A stretch of 8,757 bases of DNA from Schleiferiaceae bacterium (GTDB taxonomy: Bacteria; Bacteroidota; Bacteroidia; Flavobacteriales; Schleiferiaceae): assembly GCA_023260615.1 (NCBI GenBank), contig JALQUY010000024.1:1-8757 (forward strand). Reading direction: 5' to 3'. Position 1 is the first letter of the stretch. Each line of letters starts with the position of its first letter. The notes under the pieces were generated by a model. That model saw nothing but the letters and a program-made list of their open reading frames with translations. It was not told where the DNA came from and did not search any database. Shown piece by piece: positions 8,047 through 8,757 of this stretch. A program made the translations under genes and the position numbers.

Positions 8047-8078
8047 TTGTTCAAAGATAGGGGAAGGTGCTACTTTTG
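8047..8078 (+). promoter_or_regulatory. Putative promoter for the acetyltransferase-aspartokinase pair (TTG-N21-TACTTTTG)
   Basis: TTG at 8047-8049 and TACTTTTG at 8071-8078 are separated by 21 bases. This matches the Bacteroidota promoter form TTG-N(17-23)-TAnnTTTG. Transcription would be expected to begin a few bases past 8078, that is at or next to the GTG start codon at 8084. The element covers the fbp -7 box on the other strand, so RNA polymerase probably cannot occupy both promoters at once. Confidence 0.6.
8052..8059 (-). promoter_or_regulatory. Putative -7 promoter box for the fbp operon (TATCTTTG)
   Basis: Read on the minus strand, this is TATCTTTG, a full match to the Bacteroidota housekeeping -7 motif TAnnTTTG. 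It lies 22 bases from the fbp ATG, which predicts a 5' leader of roughly 15-20 bases. No TTG is found 17-23 bases upstream of the box, so the -33 element is weak or absent. By-eye scanning found no other minus-strand TAnnTTTG in the window, which fits a single promoter for the six-gene run. The leader holds three TTGA copies on the minus strand (8054-8051, 8043-8040, 8036-8033), of unknown meaning. Confidence 0.55.
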
Positions 8079-8083
8079 GGCCT

Positions 8084-8590
8084 GTGAAGGCGCAATTCAA
8101 TGATGTTTCGCTCCGTTGGGCAGAGGAATCCGACATTCCGGCCGTTTTGGGCTTGATTCGGGAACTGGCTGAATTTGAGCGTGCCCCCGAGGAGGTTACC
8201 GTGACGGAAGCCCAGTTGGCAGCGGATATGGCGGCAGGCCACTACGTCTGTGTGCTGGCGGATTCGATGGAACACGGCGTAGTAGGCATGGCCCTTTGCC
8301 ACACGCGCTACTCCACCTGGAAAGGCTTAACCGCTCATCTAGAAGATCTCATTGTGCGCGAGGAACATCGAGGACGCGGCTTGGGCCGCCAACTTTTGGA
8401 GGCCTCCATGCATTGGGCCCGCCACATCGGCGCTCAGCGCTTGCAGTGGGAGGTTTTGGACTGGAACCAGCCAGCCATTGACTTTTACGAAGGCGTGGGC
8501 GCACAGGTCTTGAAAGACTGGTATCCTTGCCGAATGACCGCCAAAGATTTGGCCGAATTTACCTTCATCCATCCCCCCTTTAACCCCTAG
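8084..8590 (+). CDS. GNAT acetyltransferase, spermidine/thialysine N-acetyltransferase-like
   Basis: This 168-residue single-domain GNAT enzyme transfers acetyl from acetyl-CoA to an amine. The acetyl-CoA loop is HRGRGLGRQLL (95-105), preceded by the strand HLEDLIV (85-91). Further motifs are EVLDWNQPAIDFYEGVGA (123-140), with likely general-acid tyrosine Y135, and the N-terminal IRELAEFERAPEEVTVTE (25-42). This pattern follows eukaryotic SSAT1 and its bacterial relatives: ELAxxE near the start, LEDxxV, RGxGxG, WNxPxxxFY. GTG 8084 is the preferred start because the fold's first strand (VSLRWAEESD) begins at residue 8 and the promoter box ends at 8078. The next in-frame ATG upstream (8018) lies before that box and inside fbp on the other strand. 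Aspartokinase begins 3 bases after its stop, so the two are likely co-transcribed. The substrate may be a polyamine, thialysine or another small amine; this is unresolved. Confidence 0.88.
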   Translation: MKAQFNDVSLRWAEESDIPAVLGLIRELAEFERAPEEVTVTEAQLAADMAAGHYVCVLADSMEHGVVGMALCHTRYSTWKGLTAHLEDLIVREEHRGRGLGRQLLEASMHWARHIGAQRLQWEVLDWNQPAIDFYEGVGAQVLKDWYPCRMTAKDLAEFTFIHPPFNP

Positions 8591-8593
8591 CCC

Positions 8594-8757
8594 ATGGCAC
8601 CCTGGTCGGTTTTCAAATTTGGCGGCGCATCCGTGAAGGACGCAGTTGCTCTGCGCAACGCCATCAAGGTTGTGCGCGAACACGGACAGTCCCCGTTAGT
8701 CATTGTGGTATCCGCAATGGGCAAAACGACCAACGCCCTCGAAGCCTACTTGCAACA
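8594..8757 (+). CDS. lysC: Aspartate kinase, N-terminal 54 residues (runs off right edge)
   Basis: The frame starts at ATG 8594 and is open to the window end. Aspartokinase phosphorylates aspartate, the first step towards lysine (and diaminopimelate for the cell wall), threonine and methionine. The visible part has the amino-acid-kinase nucleotide motif FKFGGASV (7-14), where K8 and the two glycines bind ATP phosphates. It also has the second strand LVIVVSAMGKTTNALE (35-50), equivalent to the VVSAMxxxTxxL segment of the family. This pattern points to aspartokinase over other kinases of the fold. Whether it is monofunctional (LysC type, favoured by the look of the N-terminus) or fused to homoserine dehydrogenase (ThrA type) cannot be seen, so the symbol is tentative. 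The gene follows the acetyltransferase by 3 bases, with no Shine-Dalgarno sequence, suggesting coupled translation. Confidence 0.92.
   Translation, partial: MAPWSVFKFGGASVKDAVALRNAIKVVREHGQSPLVIVVSAMGKTTNALEAYLQ

Noticed and set aside
7943..8083. Longer acetyltransferase start at 7943 or 8018
   Set aside because: These starts lie inside fbp on the other strand and upstream of the promoter box; the added residues do not resemble a GNAT N-terminus.
1..8757. RNA genes, CRISPR arrays, insertion sequences, attachment sites, terminators
   Set aside because: Apart from 8030-8083 and gaps of 3 to 9 bases, the whole window is coding. No tRNA-like cloverleaf, regular repeat array, terminal inverted repeats, or GC hairpin followed by a T-run was seen by eye.
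8757..8757. A hidden defence or novel multi-gene system
   Set aside because: All eight genes belong to recognised housekeeping families with intact motifs; nothing in base composition or gene order marks an island.

Overview
The window is almost wall-to-wall coding sequence from a bacterial chromosome, most likely a Bacteroidota member (possibly Flavobacteriales-like) with an unusually high GC content for that phylum. Two 60-base lines I counted by hand gave about 55 and 60 % GC. The assignment rests on three things: no visible start codon has a convincing Shine-Dalgarno sequence; the only real intergenic gap holds two boxes matching the Bacteroidota -7 promoter motif TAnnTTTG; and the proteins (Fbp starting with a TTLGEF...ENQ..FPYATGEL-type N-terminus, an aspartokinase with KFGGASV) have the look of that phylum. 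The genus is not resolvable from the sequence.

Minus strand, 8029 down to 1: six genes packed head to tail, apparently one operon in the order fbp (class I fructose-1,6-bisphosphatase), mfd (transcription-repair coupling factor), an ABC exporter ATPase, its NatB/YhaP-like permease, a small MscS-type mechanosensitive channel, and a Ppx/GppA phosphatase that runs off the left edge. The junctions are a 4-base overlap, a 4-base gap, a 4-base overlap, a 9-base gap and a 28-base overlap. No terminator or internal promoter was seen by eye, so co-transcription from the promoter in front of fbp is the simplest reading.

Plus strand, 8084 to the right edge: a GNAT acetyltransferase resembling spermidine/thialysine acetyltransferases, probably started at GTG, followed three bases later by the beginning of an aspartate kinase. 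The only non-coding stretch, 8030-8083 (54 bases), is a divergent promoter region. Its two promoters overlap so closely that they could compete, and the acetyltransferase start codon sits only 5 bases past its -7 box, which suggests a leaderless message.

Functionally these are household genes: gluconeogenesis, repair of transcription-blocking damage, export, osmotic release, polyphosphate/(p)ppGpp turnover, and entry to lysine/threonine/methionine synthesis. I found no mobile element, RNA gene, CRISPR array, defence system or clear novel system. The points worth a second look are the divergent, possibly leaderless promoter layout, the mixed six-gene operon, the 28-base mscS/ppx overlap, and a few small sequence signals.
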